A DNA stretch of 64,000 bases, from the NCBI RefSeq assembly GCF_040529335.1, contig NZ_CP159534.1, positions 3,100,001 to 3,164,000 of the forward strand. The letters run 5' to 3'. Positions 50,802 to 60,638 of the stretch are shown in pieces. The notes beneath the pieces are model-generated. The model saw only the letters and a program-made list of their open reading frames with translations. It was not told the origin of the DNA and ran no database searches. The translations under genes were made by a program, and so were the position numbers. Origin of the DNA: Streptomyces sp. HUAS MG91 (lineage in GTDB: Bacteria; Actinomycetota; Actinomycetes; Streptomycetales; Streptomycetaceae). Numbering within the stretch: position 1 is the stretch's first letter; each line of letters opens with the position of its first letter.

Positions 50802-51671
50802 TCAGCGCGGAACGCGAACCACGCCTTCCTGGATCACGGTGATCGCCAGCCGGCCGTCCTGGGTGTAGATACGGGCCTGGCCGAGGCCCCGGCCGCCGGA
50901 GGCGGACGGCGACTGCTGGTCGTAGAGGAGCCATTCGTCGGCGCGGAAGGGCCGGTGAAACCACATGGCGTGGTCGAGGGAGGCCCCGACGACGTCGCCG
51001 ACGGCCCAGCCGCCGCGCCCGTGCGCGAGGAGCACGGAGTCGAGGAGGGTCATGTCGGAGACGTAGGTGGCGAGGCAGACGTGGAGCAGCGGGTCGTCCG
51101 CGAGCTTGCCGTCGGTGCGGAACCAGACTTGCGAGCGCGGCTGCTGCGGCTCGCCGACGAAGGCGAACGGCGGCGCGTCCGCGTACCGCAGGTCGACGGC
51201 CTCGCGCGCTTCGAGCATCCGCCGGACGCGGTCGGCACCGAGGACGTCGGCGTAGCGCGGCAGCATCTCGGCGGCCGTCGGCAGCGACGCGGGGTCGGGC
51301 GCGGGCGGCATGTCGGCCTGGTGCTCCAGGCCGTCCTCGTACGTCTGGAAGGACGCGGAGAGGTGGAAGATCGGCTGCCCGTGCTGGATCGCGACGACCC
51401 GGCGGGTGGTGAAGGAGCGGCCGTCCCTGATCCGGTCGACGGTGTAGACGATGGGCGCGCCCGGGTCCCCCGCGACGAGGAAGTACGCGTGCAGGGAGTG
51501 GGCGTGCCGGTCGGCCGGGACGGTGCGCCCGGCCGCGACCAGCGCCTGGGCCGCCACCTGTCCGCCGAAGACCCGGGGGACGACGGCGGACCGGGACTGG
51601 CCCCGGAAGATGTCCTCCTCGATCCGCTCCAGGTCGAGCAGATCGAGGAGGGACTGAAGTGCCTTGTTCAT
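50802..51671 (-). CDS. tesB: Acyl-CoA thioesterase II
   Basis: A 289-residue TesB-type double-hotdog thioesterase that releases free fatty acid from acyl-CoA. The first hotdog has RVFGGQVAAQALVAAGRTV and RHAHSLHAYFLVAGDPGAPIVYTVDRIRDGRSFTTRRVVAIQHG. The second has the family motif SLDHAMWFHRPFRADEWLLYDQQSPSASGGRGLG near 245, with the catalytic Asp in it. ATG start at 51671. It lies 35 bases downstream of the acyl-CoA dehydrogenase on the same strand, suggesting a fatty-acid operon. Confidence 0.93.
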   Translation of the reverse strand: MNKALQSLLDLLDLERIEEDIFRGQSRSAVVPRVFGGQVAAQALVAAGRTVPADRHAHSLHAYFLVAGDPGAPIVYTVDRIRDGRSFTTRRVVAIQHGQPIFHLSASFQTYEDGLEHQADMPPAPDPASLPTAAEMLPRYADVLGADRVRRMLEAREAVDLRYADAPPFAFVGEPQQPRSQVWFRTDGKLADDPLLHVCLATYVSDMTLLDSVLLAHGRGGWAVGDVVGASLDHAMWFHRPFRADEWLLYDQQSPSASGGRGLGQARIYTQDGRLAITVIQEGVVRVPR

Positions 51672-51706
51672 GCGCTCAGTTGTATGTGACGTCCGGGTCC
51701 CGCGGG

Positions 51707-52864
51707 TTACAGGCCCATGTTCTTCGCGATGATCATCTTCATGACCTCGCTGGTGCCGCCGTAGATGCGGTTGACGCGGTTGTCCGCGTACAGGCGGGCG
51801 ATCGGGTACTCGTTCATGAACCCGTAGCCGCCGTGCAGCTGGAGGCAGCGGTCGATGACGCGGTGCGCGACCTCGGTGTTGAACAGCTTGGCCGACGCGG
51901 CCTCGGCGGCCGTCAGCTCACCGGCGTCGAGGGCCTCCAGGGCGCGGTCGGCGACGGCCTCGGCGGCGTCCACCTCGGCCTGGCAGGCGGCCAGCTCGAA
52001 CTTGGTGTTCTGGAAGGACGCGACCGGCTTGCCGAAGACGGTGCGGTCCTGGACGTACTGCTTGGCGAACGCGACGGCGGCCTTGGCCTGCGCGTACGCG
52101 CCGTAGGCGATGCCCCAGCGCTCCGAGGGGAGGTTCTGGCCGAGGTAGTAGAAGCCCTTGTTCTCCTCGCCCAGCAGGTCCTCGACGGGCACCTTCACGT
52201 CGACGAACGCCAGCTCGGCGGTGTCGGAGGTGCGCAGGCCCAGCTTGTCCAGCTTGCGGCCGATCGAGTAGCCCTCGAGCTTGGTGTCGACGGCGAAGAG
52301 GGAGATGCCGAAGCGGCGGTCCTCGGCGGTCGGCGCGGCGGTGCGGGCGCAGACGATGACGCGGTCGGCGTGCACGCCGCCGGTGATGAACGTCTTCGAG
52401 CCGTTGAGGACGTAGTGCGTGCCGTCCTCGGAGAGCTTCGCTGTGGTCTTCATGCCGGCGAGGTCGGAGCCGGTGCCCGGCTCGGTCATCGCGAGGGCCC
52501 ACATCTCCTCGGCGGTGACGAACTTCTCCAGGTAGCGCTTCTTCTGCTCGTCGGTGCCGAGCATCTTGATGTAGGGAAGCGCGAGCAGGACGTGGACGCC
52601 CGAGCCGCCGAAGGTGACGCCCGCGCGAGCGGTCTCCTCGTACTGGATGGCCTCGAACTTGTGCGTCTCCAGACCGGCGCCGCCGAACTCCTCCGGCACG
52701 TTGATGCCGAACAGGCCCAGGTCGGCGAGCTTGGTGTACAGCTCGCGCGGGACGATGCCCTCCTGGAACCACTCGTCGTAGTGGGGGACGACCTCGGCCT
52801 CGACGAAGGCGCGCAGGGTCTCCCGGAACGCCTCGTGGTCCTCATCAAAAACGGTACGGCGCAC
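51707..52864 (-). CDS. Acyl-CoA dehydrogenase
   Basis: A 385-residue FAD enzyme of beta-oxidation. Family elements: the N-terminal helical DEDHEAFRETLRAFVEAEVVPHYDEW, ALAMTEPGTGSDLAGMKTTA (substrate and FAD loop) near 125-145, SERWGIAYGAYAQAKAAVAFAKQYVQDR, and the C-terminal LHGGYGFMNEYPIARLYADNRVNRIYGGTSEVMK, whose IYGGTSE position follows the FAD motif. No CxxC or extra domain. GTG start at 52864 (GGGAGAG upstream). Followed by tesB. A TetR gene ends upstream on the same strand. Confidence 0.93.
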   Translation of the reverse strand: MRRTVFDEDHEAFRETLRAFVEAEVVPHYDEWFQEGIVPRELYTKLADLGLFGINVPEEFGGAGLETHKFEAIQYEETARAGVTFGGSGVHVLLALPYIKMLGTDEQKKRYLEKFVTAEEMWALAMTEPGTGSDLAGMKTTAKLSEDGTHYVLNGSKTFITGGVHADRVIVCARTAAPTAEDRRFGISLFAVDTKLEGYSIGRKLDKLGLRTSDTAELAFVDVKVPVEDLLGEENKGFYYLGQNLPSERWGIAYGAYAQAKAAVAFAKQYVQDRTVFGKPVASFQNTKFELAACQAEVDAAEAVADRALEALDAGELTAAEAASAKLFNTEVAHRVIDRCLQLHGGYGFMNEYPIARLYADNRVNRIYGGTSEVMKMIIAKNMGL

Positions 52865-52970
52865 GGAAAACTCTCCCTCTACGGCGTCTGCGACTACTGA
52901 GCGAACGACTACTAAGCGCTTGCTCAGAACAACGTTACCGGCCGGTCACCGGAGCGTCCAGAGATACACA

Positions 52971-53570
52971 TCACTCTGCGGCAGCCGCGAACGCCCCGCG
53001 CGCCAGCCGGTGCAACATCCGGGCGGTGCTCTCCCGGCCGGGCAGCGAACCCGGACGGCTCAGGTGCGGGGTGGAGTTCAGCAGACCGAAGACGGCGTGG
53101 ACGGCCACGCGCGCCTGGGGTTCGACGAGGTCCGGGTGGACCTTGCGGACCACCTCCACCCACAGCTCCACGTACTGGCGCTGGAGGGAGCGCACCAGCT
53201 TGCGGTCGGAGTCGCGCAGCCGGTCCAGCTCGCGGTCGTGCAGCGTGATCAGGTCCCGGTCGTCCAGGGCGAAGTCGATGTGGCCCTCGATGAGCGAGTC
53301 GAGCAGCGCGTCCGGGCCCTGCTCGGCCTCGGCGGCCCGGCGCCGGCCGCCGGTGAGCAGCTGGCCGCTGATGCCGACCAGCAGCTCGGCGAGCATCGCG
53401 TCCTTGCCGGCGAAGTGGCGGTAGAGGCCGGGCCCGCTGATGCCGACCGCGGCGCCTATCTCGTCGACCCCGACGCCGTGGAACCCGCGCTCGGCGAAGA
53501 GCCGGGCGGCCTCTTTGAGGATCTGCTCGCGACGGGTGGGGGCATCGGTTCTGGTGGCTCTGGAGACCAT
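52971..53570 (-). CDS. TetR-family regulator of the acyl-CoA carboxylase operon
   Basis: A 199-residue TetR regulator. The helix-turn-helix is ILKEAARLFAERGFHGVGVDEIGAAVGISGPGLYRHFAGKDAML (about 17-60); the C-terminal half is helical with FALDDRDLITLHDRELDRL. ATG start at 53570. It is divergent from the carboxylase operon with a twin operator in between, matching from memory the S. avermitilis AccR, a repressor of the accD1A1-hmgL operon with a GTTAA-N6-TTAAC site. A short-chain acyl-CoA ligand is therefore likely. Confidence 0.88.
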   Translation of the reverse strand: MVSRATRTDAPTRREQILKEAARLFAERGFHGVGVDEIGAAVGISGPGLYRHFAGKDAMLAELLVGISGQLLTGGRRRAAEAEQGPDALLDSLIEGHIDFALDDRDLITLHDRELDRLRDSDRKLVRSLQRQYVELWVEVVRKVHPDLVEPQARVAVHAVFGLLNSTPHLSRPGSLPGRESTARMLHRLARGAFAAAAE

Positions 53571-53591
53571 GCGCCAATTCTAGACAGCACG

Positions 53592-53636
53592 GTTAGCGAC
53601 CGTTAACCTGAAGGCGACCTGTTAACGGTCATTAAC
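53592..53636. promoter_or_regulatory. Twin TetR operators
   Basis: GTTAGCGACCGTTAAC (53592-53607) and GTTAACGGTCATTAAC (53621-53636) are palindromes of the GTTAA-N6-TTAAC type, with centres 29 bases apart. They are 22 bases before the TetR start and 28 bases before accD1, so both genes can be controlled. Confidence 0.8.
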
Positions 53637-53663
53637 ATCGTGACGTGGTGAGGGGACCGCAGG

Positions 53664-55286
53664 ATGCAGGAGGCACCTGAGCTGACGAGCGCGGCGGATC
53701 CCGCGTCGGAGGCCTGGCGGGCCAATGAGGCGGCCCACCGGGCGCTCGCGGCCGAGCTGGGCGAGAAGCTGGCGGCCGCCCGGCTCGGCGGCGGCGAGCG
53801 CTCCCGCGCCCGGCACACGTCGCGCGGCAAGCTGCTGCCGCGCGACCGCGTGGACACCCTGCTCGACCCGGGCTCCCCGTTCCTGGAGCTGGCCCCGCTG
53901 GCGGCCGACGGGATGTACGAGGACCAGGCCCCGGCCGCCGGAGTGATCGCCGGCATCGGCCGGGTGTCGGGCCGCGCCTGCGTGATCGTCGCCAATGACG
54001 CGACCGTCAAGGGCGGCACGTACTACCCGATGACGGTGAAGAAGCACCTGCGCGCCCAGGAGGTGGCGCTGGAGAACCGGCTGCCGTGCGTCTATCTAGT
54101 GGACTCCGGGGGCGCCTTCCTGCCGATGCAGGACGAGGTCTTCCCCGACCGCGAGCACTTCGGCCGGATCTTCTACAACCAGGCGCGGATGTCCGGCGCG
54201 GGCATCCCGCAGATCGCGGCGGTGCTCGGCTCGTGCACGGCGGGCGGGGCGTACGTCCCGGCGATGAGCGACGAAGCGGTGATCGTCCGAAATCAGGGCA
54301 CGATCTTCCTCGGCGGCCCGCCCCTGGTGAAGGCCGCCACCGGCGAGGTCGTCACGGCCGAGGAGCTGGGCGGCGGCGAGGTCCACTCGCGGGTCTCGGG
54401 CGTCACCGACCACCTCGCGGAGGACGACGCGCACGCGCTGCGCATCGTCCGCACGATCGTCTCCACGCTGCCGGAGCGCGGCCCGCTGCCCTGGTCGGTG
54501 ACCGCGGCGGTCGAGCCCAAGGTGGACCCGGCGGGTCTGTACGGCGCGGTCCCGGTCGACTCGCGCACGCCGTACGACGTCCGCGAGGTCATCGCGCGGG
54601 TCGTGGACGGCTCGCGGTTCGCCGAGTTCAAGTCCGAGTTCGGGCAGACGCTCGTCACCGGCTTCGCCCGGATCCACGGCCACCCGGTCGGCATCGTCGC
54701 CAACAACGGCATCCTGTTCGCCGAATCCGCCCAGAAGGGCGCCCACTTCATCGAGCTGTGCGACCAGCGCGGCATCCCGCTGGTGTTCCTGCAGAACATC
54801 TCGGGCTTCATGGTCGGCAAGGACTACGAGGCGGGCGGGATCGCCAAGCACGGCGCCAAGATGGTCACGGCGGTGGCCTGCACGCGCGTGCCGAAGCTGA
54901 CGGTGGTGATCGGCGGCTCGTACGGCGCGGGCAACTACTCGATGTGCGGCCGCGCGTACTCGCCCCGCTTCCTGTGGATGTGGCCCGGCGCGAAGATCAG
55001 TGTCATGGGCGGCGAGCAGGCCGCGTCGGTCCTCGCGACCGTCAAGCGCGACCAGTTGGAGGCGCGGGGCGAGGAGTGGCCCGCGGACGACGAAGAGGCG
55101 TTCAAGGCCCCGATCCGCGCCCAGTACGACACCCAGGGCAGTGCGTACTACGCCACGGCCCGGCTCTGGGACGACGGCGTGATCGACCCCCTGGAGACTC
55201 GCCAGGTGCTCGGCCTGGCCCTGACCGCCTGTGCCCACGCGCCGCTTCCGGAGAAGTCCGGCGGCTTCGGCGTCTTCCGGATGTGA
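53664..55286 (+). CDS. accD1: Acyl-CoA carboxylase beta subunit (methylcrotonyl-CoA type)
   Basis: A 540-residue carboxyltransferase. The N-terminal part holds [39 protein letters not shown]. Crotonase-type halves carry the oxyanion-forming GG motifs ([23 protein letters not shown] and [23 protein letters not shown]). It transfers carboxylate from biotin to 3-methylcrotonyl-CoA or a similar acyl-CoA. ATG at 53664 has GAGGGGACCGCAGG upstream, just after the twin operators. It is first in a four-gene operon for leucine or isovalerate breakdown. Confidence 0.9.
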   Translation: MQEAPELTSAADPASEAWRANEAAHRALAAELGEKLAAARLGGGERSRARHTSRGKLLPRDRVDTLLDPGSPFLELAPLAADGMYEDQAPAAGVIAGIGRVSGRACVIVANDATVKGGTYYPMTVKKHLRAQEVALENRLPCVYLVDSGGAFLPMQDEVFPDREHFGRIFYNQARMSGAGIPQIAAVLGSCTAGGAYVPAMSDEAVIVRNQGTIFLGGPPLVKAATGEVVTAEELGGGEVHSRVSGVTDHLAEDDAHALRIVRTIVSTLPERGPLPWSVTAAVEPKVDPAGLYGAVPVDSRTPYDVREVIARVVDGSRFAEFKSEFGQTLVTGFARIHGHPVGIVANNGILFAESAQKGAHFIELCDQRGIPLVFLQNISGFMVGKDYEAGGIAKHGAKMVTAVACTRVPKLTVVIGGSYGAGNYSMCGRAYSPRFLWMWPGAKISVMGGEQAASVLATVKRDQLEARGEEWPADDEEAFKAPIRAQYDTQGSAYYATARLWDDGVIDPLETRQVLGLALTACAHAPLPEKSGGFGVFRM

Positions 55287-55301
55287 GAGGAGCTTAGGGA
55301 A

Positions 55302-57335
55302 GTGTTCGACACAGTCCTGGTCGCCAACCGCGGCGAGATCGCCGTCCGCGTCATCCGTACGCTGCGGCAGCTCGGCATCCGCTCGGTGGCGGTCCACAGC
55401 GACGCCGACGCGGACGCCCGGCACGTGCGCGAGGCCGACGAGTCGGTGCGCATCGGCCCGCCGCCGGCCACCGAGAGCTATCTGTCGGTGGAGCGGATCG
55501 TCGAGGCGGCCCTGCGGACGGGCGCGCAGGCGGTCCACCCGGGCTACGGCTTCCTCGCGGAGAACGCGACGTTCGCGCGGGCCTGCGAGGACGCGGGCCT
55601 GACCTTCATCGGCCCGTCGCCGGACGCGATCGCGCTGATGGGCGACAAGATCCGCGCCAAGGAGACGGTCGAGGCGGCCGGTGTCCCGGTGGTGCCGGGC
55701 GGCCGCGACCCCGAGCTGGCGCGGGCCGCGCGGGAGTTGGGCGCGCCCGTGCTGCTCAAGCCGTCCGCGGGCGGCGGCGGCAAGGGCATGCGCCTGGTGC
55801 GGGACCTGACCCTCCTGGAGGAGGAGATCGCGGCCGCGCGCCGCGAGGCACGGGCCTCCTTCGGCGACGACACGCTGCTCGTGGAGCGCTGGGTCGACCG
55901 CCCCCGGCACATCGAGATCCAGGTCCTGGCCGACGGGCACGGCAATGTCGTGCACCTCGGCGAGCGCGAGTGCTCGCTCCAGCGCCGCCACCAGAAGATC
56001 ATCGAGGAGGCGCCCAGCGTGCTCCTCGACGAGGCGACGCGGGAGGCGATGGGCGCGGCGGCCGTGGAGGCGGCCCGCTCGTGCGGCTATCGGGGCGCGG
56101 GCACGGTGGAGTTCATCGTGCCGGGCGAGGACCCGTCCTCGTACTACTTCATGGAGATGAACACCCGCCTCCAGGTCGAGCACCCGGTCACCGAGCTGAT
56201 CACCGGCCTGGACCTGGTGGAGTGGCAGGTGCGGGTGGCCGCGGGCGAGCACCTCCCCTTCGCCCAGGCCGACATCACGCTCACCGGCCACGCGGTGGAG
56301 GCCCGCCTGTGCGCGGAGGACCCCTCGCGCGGGTTCCTCCCCTCCGGCGGCACGGTCCTCGCCCTGCGCGAGCCCGAGGGCGACGGCGTGCGCACCGACT
56401 CCGGGCTCAGCGAGGGCACCGAGGTCTCCTCGCTCTACGACCCGATGCTGGCGAAGGTCATCGCGTACGGCCCCGACCGGGACACGGCGCTGCGCCGCCT
56501 GCGCGCCGCGCTGGCCCGGACGGTGACCCTCGGCGTGCCGACGAACGCGGGCTTCCTGCGCCGCCTGCTGGCCCATCCGGCGGTGGTGGCGGGCGAGTTG
56601 GACACCGGGCTCGTGGAGCGCGAGGTCGACTCCCTGGTCGCGGCGGATGTCCCGCCGGAGGTGTACGCGGCGGCGGGCGTCCTGCGCCAGCGGGCACTCG
56701 CCCCGGCGGCGGACGGCTGGGTGGACCCGTTCGCGCGGCCCGACGGCTGGCGGCTGGGCGGCAGCCCCGCCTGGACCGTCCACCACGTCCATGTCCCCGG
56801 CCACGACCCGGTCGAGATCCGCGTCCGCGGCACCGAGGTCCTGGTCGACGGCGTCCCCACCGTTCCCGCCCGCCCGACCGCCGCCGCGGGCGACTGGCTG
56901 GCCCTCGACGGCGACGCCTGGCAGCTCCGCGACCACGACCCGGTGGCGGCGAGCCTGACGGGCGCGGGCTCCGGCGGCGCGGGCTCCCTCACCGCCCCCA
57001 TGCCCGGCACGGTGACGGTGGTGAAGGTGGCGGTGGGCGACGAAGTCACCGCGGGTCAGAGCCTGCTGGTGGTGGAGGCGATGAAAATGGAACACGTCAT
57101 CGCGGCCCCCCACGCGGGCACGGTCACGGAACTGGACGTCTCCCCCGGCACGACGGTCGCCATGGACCAGATCCTGGCCGTGGTCGAGCCATCGGACGCG
57201 GCCGAGCAGAGCGCGCCCGAAGGGGCGCGTGACAGTGTCGATCAGCGGCTCCGCCGCGGGGCGCGATCAGCCACGACGGCGGAGAACGCACCACCGACCG
57301 GAAGCCCCAACGGCGAGAAGGGGGCCGCATCATGA
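55302..57335 (+). CDS. accA1: Acyl-CoA carboxylase alpha subunit with biotin domain
   Basis: A 677-residue protein: biotin carboxylase (about 1-445, with [18 protein letters not shown], the ATP-grasp loop [29 protein letters not shown] and [14 protein letters not shown]), a linker domain, and a C-terminal biotinyl domain with AMKM near residue 594. GTG start at 55302, 15 bases after accD1. The last 40 or so residues beyond the biotin domain are low-complexity and resemble a degraded repeat element. The stop overlaps the HMG-CoA lyase start by four bases. Confidence 0.92.
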   Translation: MFDTVLVANRGEIAVRVIRTLRQLGIRSVAVHSDADADARHVREADESVRIGPPPATESYLSVERIVEAALRTGAQAVHPGYGFLAENATFARACEDAGLTFIGPSPDAIALMGDKIRAKETVEAAGVPVVPGGRDPELARAARELGAPVLLKPSAGGGGKGMRLVRDLTLLEEEIAAARREARASFGDDTLLVERWVDRPRHIEIQVLADGHGNVVHLGERECSLQRRHQKIIEEAPSVLLDEATREAMGAAAVEAARSCGYRGAGTVEFIVPGEDPSSYYFMEMNTRLQVEHPVTELITGLDLVEWQVRVAAGEHLPFAQADITLTGHAVEARLCAEDPSRGFLPSGGTVLALREPEGDGVRTDSGLSEGTEVSSLYDPMLAKVIAYGPDRDTALRRLRAALARTVTLGVPTNAGFLRRLLAHPAVVAGELDTGLVEREVDSLVAADVPPEVYAAAGVLRQRALAPAADGWVDPFARPDGWRLGGSPAWTVHHVHVPGHDPVEIRVRGTEVLVDGVPTVPARPTAAAGDWLALDGDAWQLRDHDPVAASLTGAGSGGAGSLTAPMPGTVTVVKVAVGDEVTAGQSLLVVEAMKMEHVIAAPHAGTVTELDVSPGTTVAMDQILAVVEPSDAAEQSAPEGARDSVDQRLRRGARSATTAENAPPTGSPNGEKGAAS

Positions 57336-58282
57336 CCCCGGCACTCCCCATGGTGGCCCCCGCCGAAGGCCTCCCCACCCGGGTTCGGATCCACGAGGTG
57401 GGCCCCCGCGACGGCCTCCAGAACGAGAAATCCACGGTCCCCACGGAGGTCAAGGCGGAGTTCATCCACCGCCTGGCCCGCGCGGGCCTGACCACGATCG
57501 AGGCGACGAGCTTCGTCCACCCCAAATGGCTCCCCCAACTGGCGGACGCGGAGACCCTGTTCCCCGAACTGCGGGACCTGGCCCCCGCCGTGCACCTCCC
57601 GGTCCTGGTCCCGAACGAAAGGGGCCTGGACCGAGCCCTGGCCCTCGGCGCGAGCCGCATCGCGGTGTTCGCCAGCGCCACCGAATCCTTCGCGAAGGCC
57701 AACCTCAACCGCACGGTCGCCGAGTCCCTGGCGATGTTCGAGCCGGTGGTGGCCCGCGCCAAGGACGCACGGGCGCACGTGCGCGGCTATCTCTCCATGT
57801 GTTTCGGCGACCCGTGGGAGGGCCCGGTCCCGGTCCACCAGGTCGTCTCCGTCGCCAAGTCCCTGAGGGACCTGGGCTGCGACGAGCTGAGCCTCGGCGA
57901 CACGATCGGCGTGGCCACCCCCGGCCACGTACAGACCCTGCTCGCGGAGCTGAACGAGGAGGGCGTACCGACCGACACGATCGGCGTGCACTTCCACGAC
58001 ACCTACGGGCAGGCCCTCGCCAACACCCTGGCGGCGCTCCAGCACGGGGTCACCACGGTCGACGCGTCCGCCGGAGGCCTCGGCGGCTGCCCGTACGCGA
58101 AGAGCGCCACCGGCAATCTCGCCACCGAGGACCTCGTCTGGATGCTGCGCGGACTCGGCATCGAGACCGGCGTCGACCTCGGCCTGCTCACCGACACCAG
58201 CAGGTGGATGGCCGGACACCTCGGCCGCCCCAGCCCCTCCCGCACCGTGCGTGCCCTCTCCGCGACCCCACAGGAGCAGTGA
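57332..58282 (+). CDS. hmgL: Hydroxymethylglutaryl-CoA lyase
   Basis: A 316-residue TIM-barrel lyase that splits HMG-CoA to acetyl-CoA and acetoacetate, the last step of leucine degradation. It has [21 protein letters not shown] at the N-terminus, [19 protein letters not shown] with the metal-site His residues, and the signature [24 protein letters not shown], whose Cys is catalytic. ATG start overlaps the accA1 stop (ATGA). A preference for other acyl-CoA lyases is possible but less likely in this operon. Confidence 0.93.
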   Translation: MTPALPMVAPAEGLPTRVRIHEVGPRDGLQNEKSTVPTEVKAEFIHRLARAGLTTIEATSFVHPKWLPQLADAETLFPELRDLAPAVHLPVLVPNERGLDRALALGASRIAVFASATESFAKANLNRTVAESLAMFEPVVARAKDARAHVRGYLSMCFGDPWEGPVPVHQVVSVAKSLRDLGCDELSLGDTIGVATPGHVQTLLAELNEEGVPTDTIGVHFHDTYGQALANTLAALQHGVTTVDASAGGLGGCPYAKSATGNLATEDLVWMLRGLGIETGVDLGLLTDTSRWMAGHLGRPSPSRTVRALSATPQEQ

Positions 58283-58287
58283 CAACG

Positions 58288-59448
58288 ATGGATCACCACC
58301 TCTCCCCCGAGCACGAGGAACTGCGGCGCACCGTCGAGGAGTTCGCGCACGAGGTCGTGGCGCCGAAGATCGGCGACTACTACGAGCGGCACGAGTTCCC
58401 GTACGAGATCGTGCGCGAGATGGGCCGGATGGGCCTGTTCGGGCTGCCGTTCCCGGAGGAGTACGGCGGCATGGGCGGCGACTACCTGGCGCTCGGCATC
58501 GCGCTGGAGGAACTGGCCCGTGTCGACTCCTCCGTGGCCATCACCCTCGAAGCCGGCGTCTCGCTGGGCGCGATGCCGCTGCACCTCTTCGGCACCGAGG
58601 AGCAGAAGGCGGAGTGGCTGCCGAGGCTCTGCGCGGGCGAGATACTCGGCGCGTTCGGCCTGACCGAGCCGGAGGCGGGCTCGGACGCGGGCGGCACCCG
58701 CACCACGGCCGTCCGCGACCCGGAGACCGGCGACTGGGTCATCAACGGCACGAAGTGCTTCATCACCAACTCCGGCACCGACATCACCGGCCTCGTCACG
58801 GTCACGGCGGTGACCGGGCGGACGGCGGACGGCAAGCCGCTGATCTCCTCGGTCATCGTGCCGTCGGGGACGCCCGGCTTCACGGTCGCGGCCCCGTACT
58901 CGAAGGTGGGGTGGAACGCGTCGGACACGCGTGAGCTCCACTTCGACAACGTCCGCGTACCGGCGGCGAACCTGCTCGGTACGGAGGGCCGCGGCTTCGC
59001 CCAGTTCCTGCGCATCCTCGACGAGGGCCGGATCGCGATCTCGGCACTCGCCACCGGGCTCGCCCAGGGCTGCGTCGACGAGTCGGTGAAGTACGCCAAG
59101 GAGCGTCACGCCTTCGGGCGGAGCATCGGCGGCTACCAGGCGATCCAGTTCAAGATCGCCGACATGGAGATGAAGGCGCACACCTCTCGGCTCGCCTGGC
59201 GGGACGCGGCGTCGCGGCTGGTGTCCGGGGAGCCGTTCAAGAAGGAGGCGGCGCTCGCCAAGCTGTACTCGTCGACGATCGCGGTGGACAACGCCCGGGA
59301 GGCGACGCAGATCCACGGCGGCTACGGATTCATGAACGAGTACCCGGTGGCCCGCATGTGGCGGGACTCCAAGATCCTGGAGATCGGCGAGGGCACGAGC
59401 GAGGTGCAGCGCATGCTGATCGCGAGGGAGCTGGGCCTGACCTCTTAG
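58288..59448 (+). CDS. Acyl-CoA dehydrogenase (isovaleryl-CoA type)
   Basis: A 386-residue FAD acyl-CoA dehydrogenase, only five bases after hmgL. It has ALEELARVDSSVAITLEAG, AFGLTEPEAGSDAGGTRTTAV, GWNASDTRELHFDNVRVP, RAFGRSIGGYQAIQFKI-type sequence and the C-terminal IHGGYGFMNEYPVARMWRDSKILEIGEGTSEVQRML, where the Glu of EIGEGTSE is in the catalytic-base region. In this operon it should oxidise isovaleryl-CoA to 3-methylcrotonyl-CoA, the carboxylase substrate. ATG at 58288; a long open frame upstream is a shadow of hmgL. Confidence 0.92.
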   Translation: MDHHLSPEHEELRRTVEEFAHEVVAPKIGDYYERHEFPYEIVREMGRMGLFGLPFPEEYGGMGGDYLALGIALEELARVDSSVAITLEAGVSLGAMPLHLFGTEEQKAEWLPRLCAGEILGAFGLTEPEAGSDAGGTRTTAVRDPETGDWVINGTKCFITNSGTDITGLVTVTAVTGRTADGKPLISSVIVPSGTPGFTVAAPYSKVGWNASDTRELHFDNVRVPAANLLGTEGRGFAQFLRILDEGRIAISALATGLAQGCVDESVKYAKERHAFGRSIGGYQAIQFKIADMEMKAHTSRLAWRDAASRLVSGEPFKKEAALAKLYSSTIAVDNAREATQIHGGYGFMNEYPVARMWRDSKILEIGEGTSEVQRMLIARELGLTS

Positions 59449-59453
59449 GGGTC

Positions 59454-59468
59454 CGGGGCAGAGCCCCG
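59454..59468. terminator. Terminator after the leucine-degradation operon
   Basis: Arms CGGGGC and GCCCCG with an AGA loop start six bases past the stop. The same GGGGCAGAGCCCCG core is, from memory, common at Streptomyces gene ends. Confidence 0.6.
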
Positions 59469-59510
59469 CGGCCTCGGGTGCAACGGCCCCCGCCCCCTGG
59501 ACATCACAGG

Positions 59511-59532
59511 AACTTAGGTTAACCTACCCTCA
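59511..59532. promoter_or_regulatory. Iron box before the siderophore-binding gene
   Basis: TTAGGTTAACCTACCCT matches the DmdR/IdeR iron-box consensus in its left part and contains a perfect TAGGTTAACCTA palindrome (59515-59526). Aligned to the 19-base box at 61569 it agrees at 15 positions. Iron-dependent repression of the siderophore-uptake gene is expected. Confidence 0.75.
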
Positions 59533-59584
59533 GTTCCGCGACCCAGCGCGGCCAAGGTTCCGGCACGTCCGAAAGCAGCCCGTG

Positions 59585-60634
59585 ATGCCCAACGCCCGTC
59601 TGTCCCGCCCCACCCGCCGCGGCATACTCGCCGCCGGCGGAGCCCTCGGCCTCGGTGCCGCGCTCGCCGCCTGCGGCAGCGACAGCGGCTCGAAAGACAG
59701 CGGTTCGGGCTCGGCGAAGGCCGCGGAGAAGCCCGGCCCGTTCTCCTTCAAGGACGACCGCGGCACGACCGTAAAGCTGGACAAGGCCCCGGCGAACATC
59801 GTCGCCTTCACCGGCGTCGGCGCGGCCCTCTACGACTACGGCATCCAGGTCAAGGGCGTCTTCGGCCCGACCACCGTCAAGGGCGGCAAGCCGGACGTAC
59901 AGGCCGGCGACATGCCGGTCGACAAGGTGACGGTCATCGGCAACGCTTGGGGCCAGTTCAACATCGAGAAGTACGCGGGCCTGGCGCCCGACGTCCTGAT
60001 CACCACGATGTTCGACTCCGCGGGCACGCTCTGGTACGTCCCCGAGGAGTCCGCCGCCAAGATCGCCAAGCTCGCCCCGAGCGTCGGCGTCTCGGTCTTC
60101 GACCGCCAGCTGACCGAGCCGCTGGAGCGGATGTACGCGCTGGCCGAGTCGCTGGGCGCCGATCTGAACGCCGACAAGGTCGTCGCGGCGAAGAAGCGCT
60201 TCGAGGACGCCGCGGCCCGGCTGCGCAAGGCCGCCAAGGCCCACCCCGACATCAAGGTCCTGGCCGGTTCGGCGAGCGCGGACATCTTCTACGTGTCCGG
60301 TACGAACCTCTCCATCGACCTGGAGTACTTCAAGGCCCTCGGCGTGAACTTCGTCGAGCCCCCGGAGAAGGCGAAGAAGGACTCCGGCGGCTGGTTCGAG
60401 AACCTGAGCTGGGAGAACGTCGACAAGTACCCGGCCGACATCATCATGATGGACGACCGCGCCCAGGCCCTCCAGCCCGACGCCATCGACGAGGGCACCT
60501 GGAAGAAGCTGCCGGCCGTCAAGGCGGGCCAGGTCATCGCCCGCTCCCCCGAACCGATCCTGTCCTACGACAAGTGCGCTCCGCTCCTGGAGAACCTCGC
60601 CAAGGCGATCGAGACCGCGAAGAAGGTGTCCTGA
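59585..60634 (+). CDS. desE: Siderophore (ferrioxamine-type) binding lipoprotein
   Basis: A 349-residue substrate-binding lipoprotein. The N-terminus combines twin arginines (TRRGILAAGG) with a lipobox (LAAC, Cys near 31). The mature part is a FecB-like domain (GTTVKLDKAPANIVAFTGVGAALYDYGIQV, VAAKKRFEDAAARLRK, WFENLSWENVDKYPADIIMMD). Gene position before the desA-D operon and an iron box match, from memory, DesE of S. coelicolor. It captures ferrioxamines at the cell surface. ATG at 59585; a GTG three bases earlier is possible. The permease and ATPase genes are not here. Confidence 0.86.
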   Translation: MPNARLSRPTRRGILAAGGALGLGAALAACGSDSGSKDSGSGSAKAAEKPGPFSFKDDRGTTVKLDKAPANIVAFTGVGAALYDYGIQVKGVFGPTTVKGGKPDVQAGDMPVDKVTVIGNAWGQFNIEKYAGLAPDVLITTMFDSAGTLWYVPEESAAKIAKLAPSVGVSVFDRQLTEPLERMYALAESLGADLNADKVVAAKKRFEDAAARLRKAAKAHPDIKVLAGSASADIFYVSGTNLSIDLEYFKALGVNFVEPPEKAKKDSGGWFENLSWENVDKYPADIIMMDDRAQALQPDAIDEGTWKKLPAVKAGQVIARSPEPILSYDKCAPLLENLAKAIETAKKVS

Positions 60635-60638
60635 CCCC

